From Streptomyces lavendofoliae (GTDB lineage Bacteria > Actinomycetota > Actinomycetes > Streptomycetales > Streptomycetaceae), in NCBI RefSeq assembly GCF_014649735.1, contig NZ_BMTP01000003.1:248001-312000 (forward strand): a stretch of 64,000 nucleotides of DNA, written 5' to 3'. Positions 25,347 to 34,031 of the stretch are shown here, in pieces; position 1 is the first letter of the stretch, and every line of letters starts with the position of its first letter. The notes below the pieces were generated by a model that saw only the letters and a program-made list of their open reading frames with translations, was not told the origin of the DNA and did not search any database. Both the position numbers and the translations under genes were made by a program.

Positions 25347-26591
25347 TCACCAGCCGCGCGCCTCGCGCAGCAGCAGGTCGCGCACCACCGTCAGGTGCGG
25401 GTGGTCCACCGCTCCCGGCCGCCGGACCAGGTACGCCGTGTTGATCGGCGGGTCCTCCGGGGACAGCAGCGGCACGAGCGTCCCCGCCGCCAGTTCCTCC
25501 AGGCACAGGTAGCGCGGCAGGACGCCGATCCCCGCGCCCGCCGCCACCGCCGCCCGCACGCCCCGCAGGTCCGGCACCGTGACCGCCGCCCGGCCGGTCA
25601 GCCGGGTGCCGAAGACGTGCCGCCAGTAGCGCCGGGTGATCGGCAGGTCCTCGGCGTACGCCACCAGCGGCACGTCCCGCAGCGCCGGCGCGCCCTCGGC
25701 CGCGACCCGGCCCGCGCCGATCCTGGCCACCCACGCCGGCGCGGCGACCAGCACGAACTCCTCGTCCATCAGCGGCGTGGCCACCAGCGCCCGGCCGCGC
25801 GGCCGGTACGTCGCGATGACCAGGTCGTGGTGGCCCGCCCGCAGCCCCTCCAGCAGCTCGTCGGTCAGTCCCGTCGCCACCCGCAGCACCACGCCCCGCT
25901 CGGCCACCGGCGCCGCCAGCGCGGGCAGCACCCGTGCGCACAGCAGCTCGGCCGGGCCCGCCAGCCGCACGGGCTCCACCTCACCCGCCGGTGACCCGCC
26001 GGTCACCGCCTCCAGCGCGTCCAGCGGCTCGGCGACCCGGGCGGCCAGCCCGTCCGCCACGGCCGTCGGGGCCACCCCCCGGGGCAGGCGGGTGAACAGC
26101 TCCCGCCCCAGCCGCCGCTCCAGCGCCCGGACCTGCGCGGTGACCGTCGGCTGCGACAGACCCACCAGCCGGGCGGCGGCCGTGAACGACCCGGAGCGGT
26201 GCACGGCCAGAAACGTCCGCAGCAACGTCAGATCCAGCGGCGACCCCCCGGACCCCGCCCCGGGCTGGCCACCGGGCCCCGCCCCGGGCTGCCCGCCGGG
26301 CCCCGCCCCGGGCTGCCCGCCGGGCACCGCACCGGATCGCCGCCCAGGCTCCGCCCCGGGCTGGCCACCGGGCCCCGCACCGGGCTGGCCGCCGGGCCGG
26401 CCGCCGGGTCCCGTACCGGGCTGCCCGCCGGGTCCCGCACTGGATCGCTGCCCAGGCTCCGCACCGGGGTGCCCGCCGGGCCCCGCACCGGGCTGGCCAC
26501 CTGTCCGGCCGCCGGGCCCCGCACCGGGCTGCCCGCCGGACCCCGTACCGGGCCGGCCGCCGGGCCGGGGGCCGGGTTCGCTGTCGGTCAT
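25347..26591 (-). CDS. LysR-family regulator with a collagen-like N-terminal extension
   Basis: A 414-residue protein from ATG 26591. Residues 7-117 consist almost only of Gly/Pro/Gln/Ala triplet-like repeats (GGQPGAGP type). The LysR winged helix-turn-helix follows at about 119-178 (LRTFLAVHRSGSFTAAARLVGLSQPTVTAQVRALERRLGRELF), then the effector domain (RVATGLTDELLEGLRAGHHDLVIATY, GAGIGVLPRYL). A typical LysR is 290-310 residues, so the extra 115 are unusual. No ATG or GTG lies just before the HTH; only CTG or TTG could start a short form. It is divergent from cobL with 46 bases between starts, so it may control the cobalamin genes or itself, but nothing proves that. Confidence 0.85.
   Translation of the reverse strand: MTDSEPGPRPGGRPGTGSGGQPGAGPGGRTGGQPGAGPGGHPGAEPGQRSSAGPGGQPGTGPGGRPGGQPGAGPGGQPGAEPGRRSGAVPGGQPGAGPGGQPGAGPGGQPGAGSGGSPLDLTLLRTFLAVHRSGSFTAAARLVGLSQPTVTAQVRALERRLGRELFTRLPRGVAPTAVADGLAARVAEPLDALEAVTGGSPAGEVEPVRLAGPAELLCARVLPALAAPVAERGVVLRVATGLTDELLEGLRAGHHDLVIATYRPRGRALVATPLMDEEFVLVAAPAWVARIGAGRVAAEGAPALRDVPLVAYAEDLPITRRYWRHVFGTRLTGRAAVTVPDLRGVRAAVAAGAGIGVLPRYLCLEELAAGTLVPLLSPEDPPINTAYLVRRPGAVDHPHLTVVRDLLLREARGW
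26241..26576. repeat. 27-base tandem repeats encoding GGQPGAGP units
   Basis: About eleven imperfect copies of a roughly 27-base unit (GGGCTGCCCGCCGGGCCCCG core) inside the LysR gene. Variation between copies keeps the frame. It is not a CRISPR array: there are no unique spacers and the units abut. Confidence 0.85.
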
Positions 26592-26637
26592 GCCCCCGAC
26601 CCTAGGGCCCGGCGACCGGCCGGTAGGGTTCCAGCCC

Positions 26638-27894
26638 GTGAGCAGCCCCGCCCCCGTACCCGCCGCCCCGCCGCCCGTGACCGTCGTCGGCATCGGCGCG
26701 GACGGCTGGGCCGGGCTCCCCGACGCCTCCCGCACGGCGCTGCGCGGCGCCGACGTCGTCCTCGGCGGCGACCGGCAGCTCGCCCTCCTGCCTGCGGAGT
26801 GCGGCGGCGCGCGGGTCGCCTGGCCGTCGCCGCTGCGCCCCGCCGTTCCCGCCCTGCTGGCCGAGCACACGCGCGCGGGCCACCGGATCGCCGTGCTCGC
26901 CAGCGGCGACCCCATGTTCTACGGGATCGGGCGCGCCCTCGCCGAGACGGCCGGCCCCGAGCGGCTGCGCGTCCTGCCGCACCCGTCGTCCGTCTCGTAC
27001 GCCTGCGCCCGCCTCGGCTGGCCGCTGGAGGACACCGAGACCGTCACGCTCGTCGGGCGGCCCCTTGCCTCCCTCGCCGCCGCGCTGCACCACGGGCGCC
27101 GGCTGCTGGTGCTCAGCGCGGGCGCGGCGACCCCCGGCGAGGTCGCCGGCCTGCTGCGCGACCGGGGCTTCGGCCCCAGCCGCCTCACCGTCCTCGAACA
27201 GCTCGGCTCCGACCGGGAGAACCACCTGACCGGCACCGCCGACGACTGGGACCACCCGCCCGGCGACCCGCTGAACGTCATCGCCGTCTCGTGCGCGCGC
27301 TCCGCCGGGGCGCTGCGGCTGGGGGCCGTGCCGGGCCTGCCGGACGCGGCGTACGAGAACGACGGCCAGCTCACCAAGCGGCACGTGCGCGCCGCGACAC
27401 TCGCCGCGCTGGCGCCCGCGCCGGGCGAGCTGCTGTGGGACGTCGGCGGCGGCTCCGGCTCGATCGCTATCGAGTGGATGCGTACGCACCGGACCTGCCG
27501 CGCGGTGAGCGTGGAGCGCTCCCCCGAGCGGGCCGCCCGCATCGCCCGGAACGCCGCCGCCCTCGGCGTGCCCGCCCTTCGGGTCGTCACCGCCGCCGCC
27601 CCGGCCGGGCTCGCGGGACTGGACGCACCCGACGCGGTGTTCATCGGCGGCGGACTGACCGTCCCCGGGCTGCTCGACGCCTGCTGGGACGCCCTCGCGC
27701 CGGGCGGGCGGCTGGTCGCCAACACCGTGACCCTCGAATCCGAGGCGCTGCTCGCCGACCGGTACCGGCGCCACGGCGGCGAACTGGTCCGGCTCGCGGT
27801 CGCGCACGCCGTCCCGGTGGGCGGCTTCACCGGCTGGCGCCAGGCCATGCCGGTCACCCAGTGGTCCGTAACCAAGCAGGAGCCAGAAGAATGA
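26638..27894 (+). CDS. cobL: Precorrin-6Y C5,15-methyltransferase (decarboxylating), CobL
   Basis: A bifunctional cobalamin-ring enzyme, 418 residues: N-terminal CbiE-type methyltransferase (about 12-215, VTVVGIGADGWAGL and ASGDPMFYGIGRAL) and C-terminal CbiT-type methyltransferase/decarboxylase (about 225-415, LWDVGGGSGSIAIEWMR, VFIGGGLTVPGLL). It methylates C5 and C15 and removes the acetate carboxyl at C12. The start is GTG at 26638, with 46 bases to the divergent LysR gene. The stop overlaps cobM (ATGA). Confidence 0.95.
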   Translation: MSSPAPVPAAPPPVTVVGIGADGWAGLPDASRTALRGADVVLGGDRQLALLPAECGGARVAWPSPLRPAVPALLAEHTRAGHRIAVLASGDPMFYGIGRALAETAGPERLRVLPHPSSVSYACARLGWPLEDTETVTLVGRPLASLAAALHHGRRLLVLSAGAATPGEVAGLLRDRGFGPSRLTVLEQLGSDRENHLTGTADDWDHPPGDPLNVIAVSCARSAGALRLGAVPGLPDAAYENDGQLTKRHVRAATLAALAPAPGELLWDVGGGSGSIAIEWMRTHRTCRAVSVERSPERAARIARNAAALGVPALRVVTAAAPAGLAGLDAPDAVFIGGGLTVPGLLDACWDALAPGGRLVANTVTLESEALLADRYRRHGGELVRLAVAHAVPVGGFTGWRQAMPVTQWSVTKQEPEE

Positions 27895-28640
27895 CCGTCT
27901 ACTTCATCGGTGCGGGCCCCGGCGCCGCCGACCTGATCACCGTGCGCGGCGCCCGCACCCTCGCCTCCTGCCGGGTGTGCCTGTACGCCGGGTCCCTCGT
28001 CCCGCGCGAGCTGCTCGCCGAGTGCCCGCCGGACGCCCGGCTCGTCGACACCGCCCGGCTGGACCTGGACGCCATCACCGCCGAGCTGGTCCGCGCCCAC
28101 GAGGAGGGCCACGACGTCGCCCGCCTCCACTCCGGCGACCCGTCCGTGTTCAGCGCGGTCGCCGAGCAGATGCGGCGGCTGGACGCGGCGGGCATCCCGT
28201 ACGAAGTGGTGCCGGGCGTCCCGGCGTTCGCCGCTGCCGCCGCCGCGCTCAAGCGGGAGCTGACCGTCCCGACCGTGGGCCAGACGGTGATCCTGACCCG
28301 GATCGCCGAGCAGGCCACGGCCATGCCGGAGGGCGAGGACCTGGCGACGCTGGGCCGCAGCGGCGCCCTGCTGGTGCTGCACCTGGCGGCCCGGTACGTC
28401 GACCGGGTCGTCGCCGAGCTGACTCCGCACTACGGCGCCGACTGCCCGGCCGCCGTCGTCGCGATGGCCAGCCGCCCCGACGAGGTGATCCTGCGCGGCA
28501 CGCTCGCCGACATCGCCGCCGCCACCAAGGACGCCGGCATCACCCGCACGGCCGTCATCCTGGTGGGCCGCACCCTGGCGGCGACCCAGTTCCGCGACAG
28601 CCATCTGTACTCGCCGGAGCGCGACCGTCACACCTGCTGA
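27891..28640 (+). CDS. cobM: Precorrin-4 C11-methyltransferase, CobM/CbiF
   Basis: A SAM-dependent tetrapyrrole methylase, 249 residues. It has VYFIGAGPGAADLITVRGA at the N-terminus, LYAGSLVPRELL (the typical CobM loop), LHSGDPSVFSAVAEQMRRL and a C-terminal RTAVILVGRTL. It acts after ring contraction, methylating C11. It is translationally coupled to cobL. Its last 13 bases overlap the end of cbiD, which runs in the opposite direction. Confidence 0.95.
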   Translation: MTVYFIGAGPGAADLITVRGARTLASCRVCLYAGSLVPRELLAECPPDARLVDTARLDLDAITAELVRAHEEGHDVARLHSGDPSVFSAVAEQMRRLDAAGIPYEVVPGVPAFAAAAAALKRELTVPTVGQTVILTRIAEQATAMPEGEDLATLGRSGALLVLHLAARYVDRVVAELTPHYGADCPAAVVAMASRPDEVILRGTLADIAAATKDAGITRTAVILVGRTLAATQFRDSHLYSPERDRHTC

Positions 28641-29809
28641 GGGCCCCTGGGCTCGCTGCGCCCCACCACCGTGCCCGCGCGGTCGACGCACACCACGTCG
28701 ACCGTGACGGGCGCGCCGCGCAGTACGTCGAGGGCCTGGTCGCGGGCCGTCCCGGCGACCAGGTCGCCCAGCGGTACCCCGGCCGCGGCGCACAGCTGGA
28801 GCGCGGCCAGCCCGGTGTTGGCGGCCGCCACCCGGCGGGCCAGCTCCTCGTCGGCGCCGCCCCGCCGGGCCAGGTCCGCGAGGAAGCCCTTGTCCACCTG
28901 GGAGCGCGCCGAGTGCAGGTCCAGGTGCCCGGCCGCGAGCTTGGACAGCTTCGCGAAGCCGCCGCAGATCGTGAGCCGGTCGACGGGGTGCCGGCGCACG
29001 TACTTCAGGACGGCGCCCGCGAAGTCGCCCATGTCCAGCAGGGCGTCCTCCGGCAGCCCGTACAGCGACGTGACCGTCCGCTCCGACGTCGAGCCCGTGC
29101 ACCCGGCGACATGGGTGCGGCCCGCCGCGCGCGCCACGTCCACCCCGCGCCGGATGGAGTCGATCCAGGCGGAGCACGAGTACGGTACGACGATCCCGGT
29201 CGTACCCAGGATCGACAGCCCGCCCAGGATCCCGAGGCGCGGGTTCCAGGTGGAGCGGGCGATCTCCTCGCCGTGGTCGACCGAGACGGTGATCTCGACG
29301 TCCCCGGTGCCGCCGTGCGCCGCCGCGACTTGCGCGACGTGCTCGCGCATCAGCTGCCGGGGCACGGGGTTGATCGCGGGCTCCCCCACCTCCAGCGGCA
29401 GGCCGGGCCGGGTGACGGTGCCGACGCCGGCCCCCGCCCGGAAGACCACGCCGGCGCCGGCCGGGAGGCGCCGGACGGTCGCCCGGACCAGGGCCCCGTG
29501 GGTCACGTCCGGGTCGTCGCCGGCGTCCTTGACGATGCCCGCCATGGCGTACGCGTCCGTCAGCTCCTCCGCGGCCAGCGCGAACGCCGGGGTCTGCCCC
29601 TTCGGCAGGGTGATCGTCACCGGGTCGGGGAAGTCCCCGGTCAGCAGCGCGGTGTACGCGGCGGTCGTCGCCGCCGTCGCGCACGCCCCGGTCGTCCATC
29701 CGGACCGCAGGCCGGTGTGCTTGAGTTGGGCGCTGCGCCCGCCGCCCCCGCCGGGGCCCCCGGCCGGGCCGTCGTTCTCACTCGCACCCGCACTCGTACT
29801 CGTACTCAT
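28628..29809 (-). CDS. cbiD: Cobalt-precorrin-5B C1-methyltransferase, CbiD
   Basis: A 393-residue CbiD, the C1-methyltransferase of the oxygen-independent pathway. The core starts at LKHTGLRSGWTTGACATAATTAAY (about 30-53) after a Gly/Ser-rich N-terminus. Further motifs are ILGGLSILGTTGIVVPYSCSAWIDSIRRG and HVAGCTGSTSERTV. The ATG at 29809 is only 12 bases from the divergent cobK start, so a shorter form is possible, but no closer candidate before LKHTG was found. CobF, the C1-methylating enzyme of the aerobic route, is not seen in this window. Confidence 0.93.
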   Translation of the reverse strand: MSTSTSAGASENDGPAGGPGGGGGRSAQLKHTGLRSGWTTGACATAATTAAYTALLTGDFPDPVTITLPKGQTPAFALAAEELTDAYAMAGIVKDAGDDPDVTHGALVRATVRRLPAGAGVVFRAGAGVGTVTRPGLPLEVGEPAINPVPRQLMREHVAQVAAAHGGTGDVEITVSVDHGEEIARSTWNPRLGILGGLSILGTTGIVVPYSCSAWIDSIRRGVDVARAAGRTHVAGCTGSTSERTVTSLYGLPEDALLDMGDFAGAVLKYVRRHPVDRLTICGGFAKLSKLAAGHLDLHSARSQVDKGFLADLARRGGADEELARRVAAANTGLAALQLCAAAGVPLGDLVAGTARDQALDVLRGAPVTVDVVCVDRAGTVVGRSEPRGPQQV

Positions 29810-29821
29810 GGACGGACCTCG

Positions 29822-30562
29822 ATGCACGTACTGATCCTCGGTGGAACGACCGAGGCCCGCCGCCTCGCGGAGATCCTCCACGGGACGGTCCGGACCACGT
29901 CCTCGCTGGCGGGCCGGGTCGCCGCCCCGAGGCTGCCGCCGGGCGAGGTCCGCGTCGGCGGGTTCGGCGGGGCCGAGGGCCTGGCGCGCTGGCTGCGCGA
30001 GCACCAGGTGGACGCGGTCATCGACGCCACCCATCCTTTCGCGGACACGATGAGTTTCCACGCGGCCCGGGCGGCCGCCGACGCCCATGTTCCCCTGCTC
30101 GCCCTCCGGCGTCCCGGCTGGGCCCCGGTCGACGGCGACGACTGGCACATGGTGGACACCCTGGCCCGGGCGGCGGACACGGCCCGCGCCCTGGGCCGCC
30201 GCGTCTTCCTCACGACGGGCCGGATGGGTCTCGCCTCCTTCGCGCACGTCACGGAAGCCTGGTTCCTGCTCCGTTCGGTGGACGCCCCCGAGCCTCCGTA
30301 CCCGCCGCGGATGGAGGTCCTCCTCGACCGGGGGCCCTTCACCCTGGACGGCGAACGGGAGGTGCTGCGCCGGTACGCGATCGACGTCCTGGTCACCAAG
30401 GACAGCGGCGGCGCGGCGACGGCGCCGAAGCTCACCGCCGCCCGGGAGGCGGGCGTGCCGGTCGTGGTGGTGCGCCGCCCGCCGGCTCCCCCCGGCGTGC
30501 CGGTGGCCACGACGCCCGAGGAGGCGGCCGCGTGGCTCTCAGCCCTGTCCGGGGGGCACTGA
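29822..30562 (+). CDS. cobK: Precorrin-6A reductase, CobK/CbiJ
   Basis: A 246-residue NADPH-dependent reductase of precorrin-6A. It has MHVLILGGTTEARRLAEIL at the N-terminus, AVIDATHPFADTMSFHAARA (family signature), RVFLTTGRMGLASF and LVTKDSGGAATAPKLTAA near the C-terminus. It is divergent from cbiD with 12 bases between starts and convergent with the 30651 gene. Confidence 0.95.
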   Translation: MHVLILGGTTEARRLAEILHGTVRTTSSLAGRVAAPRLPPGEVRVGGFGGAEGLARWLREHQVDAVIDATHPFADTMSFHAARAAADAHVPLLALRRPGWAPVDGDDWHMVDTLARAADTARALGRRVFLTTGRMGLASFAHVTEAWFLLRSVDAPEPPYPPRMEVLLDRGPFTLDGEREVLRRYAIDVLVTKDSGGAATAPKLTAAREAGVPVVVVRRPPAPPGVPVATTPEEAAAWLSALSGGH

Positions 30563-30650
30563 CGGGCACCGGGCGCCCCTCCTCGGCCGGAGACACGCGC
30601 CGTGTGCGCAGGTCAGGCGTCCCAGTGACCTCGCGGCGGACTCATCCCCG

Positions 30651-32951
30651 TCAGCCCTGCCCCTCCCCTTCGTCCTCGTCGAGGGCCTGGTCCTCGCCCT
30701 CGATGTTGCGCCGCAGGTTCTCCAGGTCGGTTTGCAGATCCAGCAACGACTGACGCAGGTCACCGAACTCGGCGGGTTCGACGACCGGGGGCCAGCTGCC
30801 GGCCGTGCGATCGATCTCCGAGAGGCCGTCCAGGCCGATGCGGGCGCTCGACAGGCCGGCTCGCAGGGTGCGCCGGTACTCGGCCGCACGCCGGCCGGTG
30901 GACACAGCCGCCGCGGGACCGCTGACGGACGGATCTTCCGGCTTCGGCTCGGAGCGGGTGCTTTCACCGGCTGGGGACTCCCCCGTCGCGCCGGTGTCCT
31001 CGGCGCCGGTCCCCTCCGTGATGCCGACGCCGGCGAACAACGGGGTCGCGGGCGATTGACGGGCGAGGTACTCGTCATAAGCCCGGCGGGCCCGCTTCTG
31101 GTCAGCGGCCCAGACGACATCCCATTCGAACAGCGGAACGGGCACACCGTTCTCGTCCCGGGCGATCCTGTCCTCCTGCTGAAGGTCGACGCCGATGTGG
31201 ACGTAGGCCTGCTCGTCACCCTCCTTGCGGTCCCGGCGAACGAACTGCCGTACGGACTGCGTGTTGTCCGGCAGCGCGTCGTCCCGGAATCGGCTGGCGG
31301 CGAGGGCCAGGGTCCACAGGCCGAGTTCATTGCCCTCGCCCGCGAGGTCCTCGATGACCAGGTGGACATCGGAGCGGAAGGGCACGCCGCCCTTCTCCTT
31401 GGGGGCCATCAGGGCGGAGCCGACGTTCCGGGTCAGGAGTTTGTCGGCGATGAGCGCGATGCCGCCGGCCACGGCCAGGGTGCAGCGCGCACCGACGTCG
31501 CCTGCCAGGGCCGGTGCCACCAGGGTGGTGAAGTCGTCCGTGAGAACGGGCTCCCACTCCCCGAGCACATCACGGGTGAGGACACCGCCGTTGCTCCAGG
31601 CGTTGCGGGCCTGCTTGGAAACGGCCTTCTTGGCGCTGCGCCACGGCAGGTCGATGATGGGGCCCAGCAACTCGGCGAACCCTTTGGCGCTCATGCGTGA
31701 GCCACCCTTGATGGTTTTGGCCTGGTCCTTGAGCCTGTCGTAGAGCTCCGGTCGAGTCAGGGCGTGGACCAGCTGGACGCCCCGCCACAGGGCGGTGCCC
31801 GGCAGCCGGTTGTCCCCGTACTCCCTGGGCATGTCGCTCGGCGCGGTCCGGCCCACGGCAAGGCCGTAGACGAACTGGAGACCTTCCTTGTCGACCGGCG
31901 CGTCGCCGACCTGGATCACCCGCTTGAGGGCACGGGTCGCCACCTCGACGTTCTGGGCGGCGGTGTCCCAGGCTTTGAATTCGACATGCACGCTGGCCAG
32001 GATCGAGCGCACGGCGTCATCGAAGACGTCCTCAGGCGCCAGGAGCTGCCCGGGGTGCCGCTCCGCACCGACCGCCACCTGCGCGGGGACCACGTATGTC
32101 TGCGCGATGTACACGCCGCGATCGGCCGCCTCCGGTCCCTTCATGGCTTGCTGGAACTCGGCCGCGAGGGTGGTTCGCCAGTTCTTGCGAACTGCCGCCA
32201 GCCGTTCGGAGAGCGTTCGGCCGTCTCCCGTGGGAGCCCCCGAAACCTGTCCGAACAGCGAGGACACGACCAGATCCGCCGTGTCGGCGGCCTCGGCATC
32301 AGGACCGGCGAGAACGGCCCAGGCACTGGCGAGACGGGTGATGCCGTCCCGGACCACCAGGGCGTGGAAAGCCTCGGTGCCGTCCTCGAAGGTGAACTCC
32401 ACCGCGTGGGTGATGAGCGGGCGGGTCACCTTCCGGCTGAGGATGGACACCGCGTAACTGTTGAGCACCAGGGTGCTGTGCACGGTCTGGCGGACGTGGT
32501 CCTTCAGGTGTCGCAGGTCTTTGTACCGGTAGCGGACGACGGCGCACGGTTCACCGCCCTCGGTCGTGCCCACCACTTGAGGGTCGGGGACGTCCATCAC
32601 TTCCATGCCCGTACGAGGCTGGATGCCGGGGAGCAACTCGCTGAGCCACACCCGGGTGGTGATAGTCCGTAGCGTGGCACCTTCGACGTTCTCCTCCAGC
32701 AGCAGGCCGGCGGGCTCCTGTGCGGTGGGTTGCAGCGTGACCGCGACGCCCTCGGGATTGGTCGTCGCCCGCGCTACGGCCTCCAGGGCGCCGACGGGCA
32801 GCGAAGCGAGGGGGTTCGCCACCCCGGCTGCGACGACCTTCGCCCGGACGGATGCATCAGGTTGTACGGGCAGCGTGTGCTCGACGCTCGAGACCGCGAC
32901 GCTCTGGCCCTTCCAGAGGAGCGTCACGGACTGGGGGGCGGGACTGGACAT
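30651..32951 (-). CDS. Large protein with a ParB-like N-terminal segment, unknown function
   Basis: A 766-residue protein starting MSSPAPQSVTLLWKGQSV (32951); an ATG five codons upstream (MTGGRM) is also possible. Residues about 105-215 have the layout of a ParB/sulfiredoxin-like domain: NSYAVSILSRKVTRPLITHA, then ALVVRDGITRLASAWAVL (D202-G-x-x-R206), like the Spo0J/ParB pattern of a helix, a beta strand and DGxxR. Residues 216-640 resemble nothing I know but are alpha-helical and conserved-looking. Residues 655-725 are disordered, and the C-terminus (about 727-766) is a coiled coil ending in an acidic tail. It lies between cobK and a TerD-nuclease gene, with DUF3800 upstream on the same strand. 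A role in DNA targeting is inference only. Confidence 0.75.
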   Translation of the reverse strand: MSSPAPQSVTLLWKGQSVAVSSVEHTLPVQPDASVRAKVVAAGVANPLASLPVGALEAVARATTNPEGVAVTLQPTAQEPAGLLLEENVEGATLRTITTRVWLSELLPGIQPRTGMEVMDVPDPQVVGTTEGGEPCAVVRYRYKDLRHLKDHVRQTVHSTLVLNSYAVSILSRKVTRPLITHAVEFTFEDGTEAFHALVVRDGITRLASAWAVLAGPDAEAADTADLVVSSLFGQVSGAPTGDGRTLSERLAAVRKNWRTTLAAEFQQAMKGPEAADRGVYIAQTYVVPAQVAVGAERHPGQLLAPEDVFDDAVRSILASVHVEFKAWDTAAQNVEVATRALKRVIQVGDAPVDKEGLQFVYGLAVGRTAPSDMPREYGDNRLPGTALWRGVQLVHALTRPELYDRLKDQAKTIKGGSRMSAKGFAELLGPIIDLPWRSAKKAVSKQARNAWSNGGVLTRDVLGEWEPVLTDDFTTLVAPALAGDVGARCTLAVAGGIALIADKLLTRNVGSALMAPKEKGGVPFRSDVHLVIEDLAGEGNELGLWTLALAASRFRDDALPDNTQSVRQFVRRDRKEGDEQAYVHIGVDLQQEDRIARDENGVPVPLFEWDVVWAADQKRARRAYDEYLARQSPATPLFAGVGITEGTGAEDTGATGESPAGESTRSEPKPEDPSVSGPAAAVSTGRRAAEYRRTLRAGLSSARIGLDGLSEIDRTAGSWPPVVEPAEFGDLRQSLLDLQTDLENLRRNIEGEDQALDEDEGEGQG

Positions 32952-33068
32952 ACGTCCTCCGGTCATGAGCCGTGGATGTGTGGGAGAGTTGAGTTGCGGT
33001 CCTGGCCCGGTCCTCCGGAGCACCAGGTCCGACCCGGGCCCCCGCTTCACCGCAGGGGCCCGGCCCTT

Positions 33069-33848
33069 TCAGTGGAGCCGGGCGAGGTGTCTGGGCGCGC
33101 CCGCCTGAGGGAAGACGCGCGGGTACCAGTCCCACATGAACGCCCGGCGAGGACGCCGGGCCACGGACTGGAAGGCGGCATGCGCGACGAAGTCCGCCGC
33201 CTGCAGGAGCGGCAGCCGGCGGGCGGGCAGCAGAAGCGGGTCGCCGAGAACGTGCCGCCGGTCGGCTGGCAGCCGGTGATGGGCCGCTCTGAGCACTTTC
33301 TCGGTTCCGTTGCCGTCCACGATGAACTGGCACGAGCTGCCTGCCGCCGCATGCTGGTCGTTGACCGTCTCCACCAAGTCCGCGTACAGGTCCTCGCGGG
33401 TAGCACCATGGCGGTACACGGCCCCGACGGCGAGTCCGGGCACCTGGGCCAGTGCTTCGAGTCCTTGGAGCACGATGTTCGCCGCCTCGTTCATCTGCTG
33501 CTCGGTGGGAGCGCGCCCGCTTCCCGGATGCAGCAGCCGCCCCCGCCCGGCCACCAGGTCCACCGCATGCAGCGGGTAGCCAGGCGTGTAGCTGAAATGG
33601 GGGTTGACCTGGAGCTTTGCAAGGAAGGTGGCCTAAGCGGCGTCGGCGTCCGACCAACCTTGAGCCCACGGCACTCGAATGAACCCGAACAGAGACAAAT
33701 CTGAGTTACCGGAGTCGTCCAACAGATAGATGCTGTTCGGCAATGCCGTTCTGGCTGGTGGGTTGAGAGGGGTGAAGGCGCTCTCCCGGGCGGTCGGGAT
33801 GGTGATCCGAGCACGGCAGGACGTGCGGCGCTGTTCGTCGTGGGCCAT
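33069..33848 (-). pseudogene. DUF3800-family gene interrupted by one in-frame amber codon
   Basis: DUF3800 proteins carry an RNase H-like fold and occur in many defence and mobile loci. The N-terminal IYLLDDSGNSDLSLFGFIRVPW is the family hallmark (acidic pair of the active site). The C-terminal LQAADFVAHAAFQSV is the conserved end motif. Both are in one frame from the ATG at 33848 to the stop at 33069 (260 codons including the amber). The only break is TAG at 33635-33633, after GWSDADAA, where relatives would have a residue such as Trp (TGG to TAG is one change). The ribosome-binding site CGGAG lies upstream of the ATG. It is a pseudogene, unless the amber is read through or is an error. Confidence 0.82.
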
Positions 33849-33993
33849 GTAAGGAACTCCGTTGTGCCAGAGACTCTTAGATGGAAATGAGTCCCTGGCG
33901 AGGTGTCGGGACCGGTGCGCCGCCAGCGAACCGCGTCGCGCCTTCGGAACTCTATAGGCCGTGCGACGTGCTGATGTGAAGAAATGCCTGGTT

Positions 33994-34021
33994 GATCAAA
34001 GTTGGTCATGTCCGATCAAAG
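33994..34021. promoter_or_regulatory. Direct GATCAAAG repeats upstream of the DUF3800 gene
   Basis: GATCAAAG occurs at 33994-34001 and 34014-34021, 20 bases apart (two helical turns), in the AT-richer gap between the 34032-34370 gene and the DUF3800 gene. The first copy extends to the palindrome TTGATCAA. It may be an operator or promoter element for the genes read leftward. No regulator was identified. Confidence 0.35.
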
Positions 34022-34031
34022 ACGAAAGCCC

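Noticed and set aside
26241-26576. Possible CRISPR array or minisatellite
   Set aside because: The units abut without unique spacers and translate in frame into GGQPGAGP repeats of the LysR protein.
30563-30650. A terminator between cobK and the ParB-like gene
   Set aside because: Only short imperfect repeats (GGGCGCCC-like) are present.
33491-34009. A 172-codon minus-strand frame overlapping the DUF3800 gene in another frame
   Set aside because: It contains none of the DUF3800 motifs and would replace a frame in which both conserved ends are visible.
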